Source: an uncultured Chthoniobacterales bacterium (GTDB taxonomy: Bacteria > Verrucomicrobiota > Verrucomicrobiae > Chthoniobacterales > UBA10450). From it: a stretch of DNA of 5,385 bases. A program made the position numbers and the translations under genes. Below, piece by piece: positions 4,371 through 5,385 of the stretch. The notes below the pieces were generated by a model. The model did no database searches and was not told the DNA's origin. It was given only the letters and a program-made list of their open reading frames with translations. The DNA is taken from positions 1 to 5,385 of the forward strand of contig CATPCN010000623.1 of NCBI GenBank assembly GCA_955652855.1. Direction: 5' to 3'. Each line of letters starts with the position of its first letter. The stretch's first letter is position 1.

Positions 4371-4573
4371 ACAGATTTTTATTGGCAATCATCGCCCTCG
4401 GGCTTTGGGCCAACGCAGTAACAACGATCATCAAACCTGCGCATGCGGAACTGGACTCCGCAGACTTGCGCAGCATCGAGAAGACTCTGGACACGATTCA
4501 CGACGATACCTCCGGTATCCGGCGCGATCTGTCAGGTCCTCTCATCGTCCGTTGCGAGAATTGCAGCCAGTGA
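4367..4573 (+). CDS. 68-aa exported or membrane-anchored protein ending in CxxC
   Basis: Starts at ATG 4367 with GAGGAGGAGA just upstream, overlapping the previous stop. The N-terminus MNRFLLAIIALGLWANAV (1-18) is a hydrophobic segment with a basic residue at position 3. It is followed by TTIIKPAHA (19-27), so signal peptidase cleavage after AHA is plausible; without cleavage it would be an N-terminal anchor. The mature part is a helical acidic/basic stretch, LRSIEKTLDTIHDDTSGIRR (34-53), ending in LIVRCENCSQ, with cysteines at 63 and 66 in a CxxC arrangement. I recall similar short 'LLALGLWAN...P..A' proteins in rhizobial phages. CxxC in the periplasm could bind metal or form a disulfide. 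Not a lipoprotein: there is no lipobox. The function is unknown. Confidence 0.75.
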   Translation: MNRFLLAIIALGLWANAVTTIIKPAHAELDSADLRSIEKTLDTIHDDTSGIRRDLSGPLIVRCENCSQ

Positions 4574-4588
4574 GAAGGAAAAACTGAA

Positions 4589-4846
4589 ATGAGACAGCTT
4601 ATTTTCATGGCCGTACTGTTCTCCATGGTCACACAGGCCAGCGCGGCGTCAAGGAAGCATATCCTTCCGGCTGAAACACGCGCAAAAATGCGTTATCCAG
4701 ACGCGGCGGAGCAATACCTTACGGAATGTTGCTCTCATGGCGCCGCCAGGGGAGCACAACACGGGAGTGGCGGGGGAGCTGGAAAGGTGCGCTTGCAAGG
4801 ATCGCGGCCGCACATGCTCAACCCGCAACCGTTGCCGCCTGGCTGA
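4589..4846 (+). CDS. 85-aa secreted protein ending in LNPQPLPPG
   Basis: Starts at ATG 4589 with AAGGA about 8 bases upstream and 15 bases after the previous stop. The first 19 residues, MRQLIFMAVLFSMVTQASA, form a signal peptide with an ASA cleavage site. The mature part is basic and includes ECCSH (46-50), with adjacent cysteines, a Gly/Ser/Ala-rich low-complexity run (51-65), and a C-terminus SRPHMLNPQPLPPG. The LNPQPLPPG ending is a motif I recall from small Bradyrhizobium and other bacterial proteins, where it sits at or near the C-terminus of short secreted peptides; its function is not known to me. The Cys pair and Pro-rich tail suggest exposure outside the cytoplasm. Hairpins and a terminator follow, so this is the last gene of the operon. 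Confidence 0.78.
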   Translation: MRQLIFMAVLFSMVTQASAASRKHILPAETRAKMRYPDAAEQYLTECCSHGAARGAQHGSGGGAGKVRLQGSRPHMLNPQPLPPG

Positions 4847-4856
4847 CAAAATGCGA

Positions 4857-4890
4857 GGCGCACGACTTCCCTTGATCAGGGTCGTGCGCC
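4857..4890 (+). other. Long hairpin after the secreted-protein gene
   Basis: GGCGCACGAC (4857-4866) pairs with GTCGTGCGCC (4881-4890), with an inner CCCT/AGGG stem possible. It starts 10 bases past the stop. The following bases (GGTTACTGAC) are not T-rich, so termination here alone is doubtful. Confidence 0.7.
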
Positions 4891-4895
4891 GGTTA

Positions 4896-4925
4896 CTGAC
4901 ACCTCCGCACCCGGCGTGCTATGAT
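4896..4925 (+). promoter_or_regulatory. Internal rightward promoter
   Basis: CTGACA (4896-4901) and TATGAT (4920-4925), 18 bases apart, each match the sigma-70 consensus at 5 of 6 positions. The expected start is near 4931-4933, which falls on the 5' arm of the terminator that follows. It would transcribe the 122-aa gene. Confidence 0.55.
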
Positions 4926-4927
4926 TG

Positions 4928-4961
4928 GGGGCCATGGCTGCTTCGCCTCCGGCCCCTTTTT
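4928..4961 (+). terminator. Rho-independent terminator of the rightward small-gene operon
   Basis: GGGGCC (4928-4933) pairs with GGCCCC (4951-4956), with an inner GGC/GCC stem (4936-4938 and 4945-4947), followed directly by TTTTT (4957-4961). It is the only hairpin in the window with a proper U-tract. A transcript beginning at the internal promoter would lack most of its 5' arm and should escape it. Confidence 0.7.
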
Positions 4962-4976
4962 CATGGGAACTTAGCT

Positions 4977-5345
4977 ATGGGTTCAGCTCCGTCTCCTCCT
5001 CCGACCTACATCCCGCCTCCCGCGACTCCGCCGGATCCCTTTGCTACAGCACAGGCGCAGCAGGGCTACAATATCAACTCGGCCATCGCCCAGAACCAGC
5101 TAAACAACACCAATCAGGTTACTCCATATGGGACGATCAATTACGCCCAGACGGGCGGCAGCATGGTCGGCGCGGAGCCAGCTCAAGCCGCAACGGGGGC
5201 TACTGGCGGCTATTGGAACGGCTTTGCATGGCAGCCAACAGGTGCCACTCCAGGCTGTGCCACCTGGGTGTTCCCGCGCAACGCAGTCAAAGCGTTCAAG
5301 GGCGAATTGTACTGGGCCTGGATGTCGGAAGAGGCCTGTCCTTGA
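4977..5345 (+). CDS. 122-aa protein with a virion-protein-like N-terminus
   Basis: Starts at ATG 4977 with a weak GGGAA 7 bases upstream; in-frame extension back to 4737 would cross the previous gene's end and the terminator, so it is rejected. Residues 3-20 are Pro/Ser-rich (SAPSPPPTYIPPPATPPD). Next come ATAQAQQGYNINSAIAQNQL and NNTNQVTPYGTINYAQTGG (to about 61). This pattern (Pro-rich start, Ala/Gln/Asn helix, NQVTPYGxxxYxQTG) matches, from memory, the N-terminus of larger virion or DNA-ejection proteins of podophages infecting rhizobia and related bacteria. The remaining 60 residues are different: Ala/Gly/Thr-rich (67-78), then GYWNGFAWQPTG (78-89) and a Trp/Cys-containing end, FKGELYWAWMSEEACP. 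I see no frameshift that restores the long family form. It could be a truncated and rearranged copy or a separate small virion protein. A hairpin overlaps its stop. Confidence 0.65.
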   Translation: MGSAPSPPPTYIPPPATPPDPFATAQAQQGYNINSAIAQNQLNNTNQVTPYGTINYAQTGGSMVGAEPAQAATGATGGYWNGFAWQPTGATPGCATWVFPRNAVKAFKGELYWAWMSEEACP

Positions 5346-5365
5346 CCAGCCAGCATGGCTTGGTC
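5344..5365 (+). other. Hairpin overlapping the stop codon of the 122-aa gene
   Basis: GACCAGCC (5344-5351) pairs with GGC-TGGTC (5357-5365), with one bulged base (5360). No U-tract follows in the remaining 20 bases. The last 40 bases of the window show no gene start I can support. Confidence 0.5.
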
Positions 5366-5385
5366 ATAAGCATTGGCCTTATTGA

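Noticed and set aside
4737..4976. In-frame upstream extension of the 122-aa gene
   Set aside because: It would overlap the secreted-protein gene and include the hairpin and the terminator; the ATG at 4977 opens exactly at the virion-like Pro-rich N-terminus.
1..5385. CRISPR array, rRNA or intact insertion sequence
   Set aside because: No regularly spaced repeats, no rRNA-like sequence and no transposase frame were seen on either strand.

Overview
The window looks like part of a temperate phage or prophage from a GC-rich alphaproteobacterium. A Bradyrhizobium-type host is my best guess. The basis is GC-rich gene-dense DNA, strong AGGAG ribosome sites with GTG and TTG starts, an excisionase-like protein, a Cro/CI-type regulator, several small proteins that I recall mainly from rhizobial phage DNA, and a secreted protein ending in LNPQPLPPG. 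No integrase, polymerase, terminase or complete virion gene is present, so the type of phage is inferred.

The layout is divergent. Everything left of about 3157 is read leftwards (- strand) and everything right of about 3259 is read rightwards. Between them lies a 101-base control region with a promoter-like pair, TTTACA-N17-TATCAA, that can be read in both directions. The leftward arm runs: XRE-type regulator (2900-3157); a promoter with a perfect TTGACA -35 box and two palindromic operators (2828-2875); a 236-aa phage protein translationally coupled to a 54-aa basic protein (1942-2813); a gene-free stretch of about 400 bases rich in palindromes, with a 17-base direct repeat (1542-1941); an 85-aa basic protein; an excisionase-like HTH protein (989-1189); an 82-aa basic protein with a TTG start; and a gene of at least 190 codons that leaves the window at the left edge.

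The rightward arm is a tightly packed operon of small genes: 95, 71, 128, 57, 68 and 85 aa, with ATGA or longer overlaps at three of the junctions. The last three encode, in order, a two-helix membrane protein, an exported or anchored protein ending in a CxxC motif, and a secreted protein. This makes a small envelope-directed cassette that could serve lysis, superinfection exclusion or lysogenic conversion; its function is unknown. The operon ends in a hairpin and then a U-tract terminator. A good internal promoter (CTGACA-N18-TATGAT) lies just in front of that terminator. Next comes a 122-aa gene whose first 60 or so residues resemble the N-terminus of a much larger podophage virion protein, while the rest does not.

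Many gene ends carry a perfect hairpin without a U-tract a few bases past the stop codon. The two most interesting items are the operator-promoter module at 2828-2875 and the promoter/terminator switch at 4896-4961. The protein family statements are from memory; no database search was possible.
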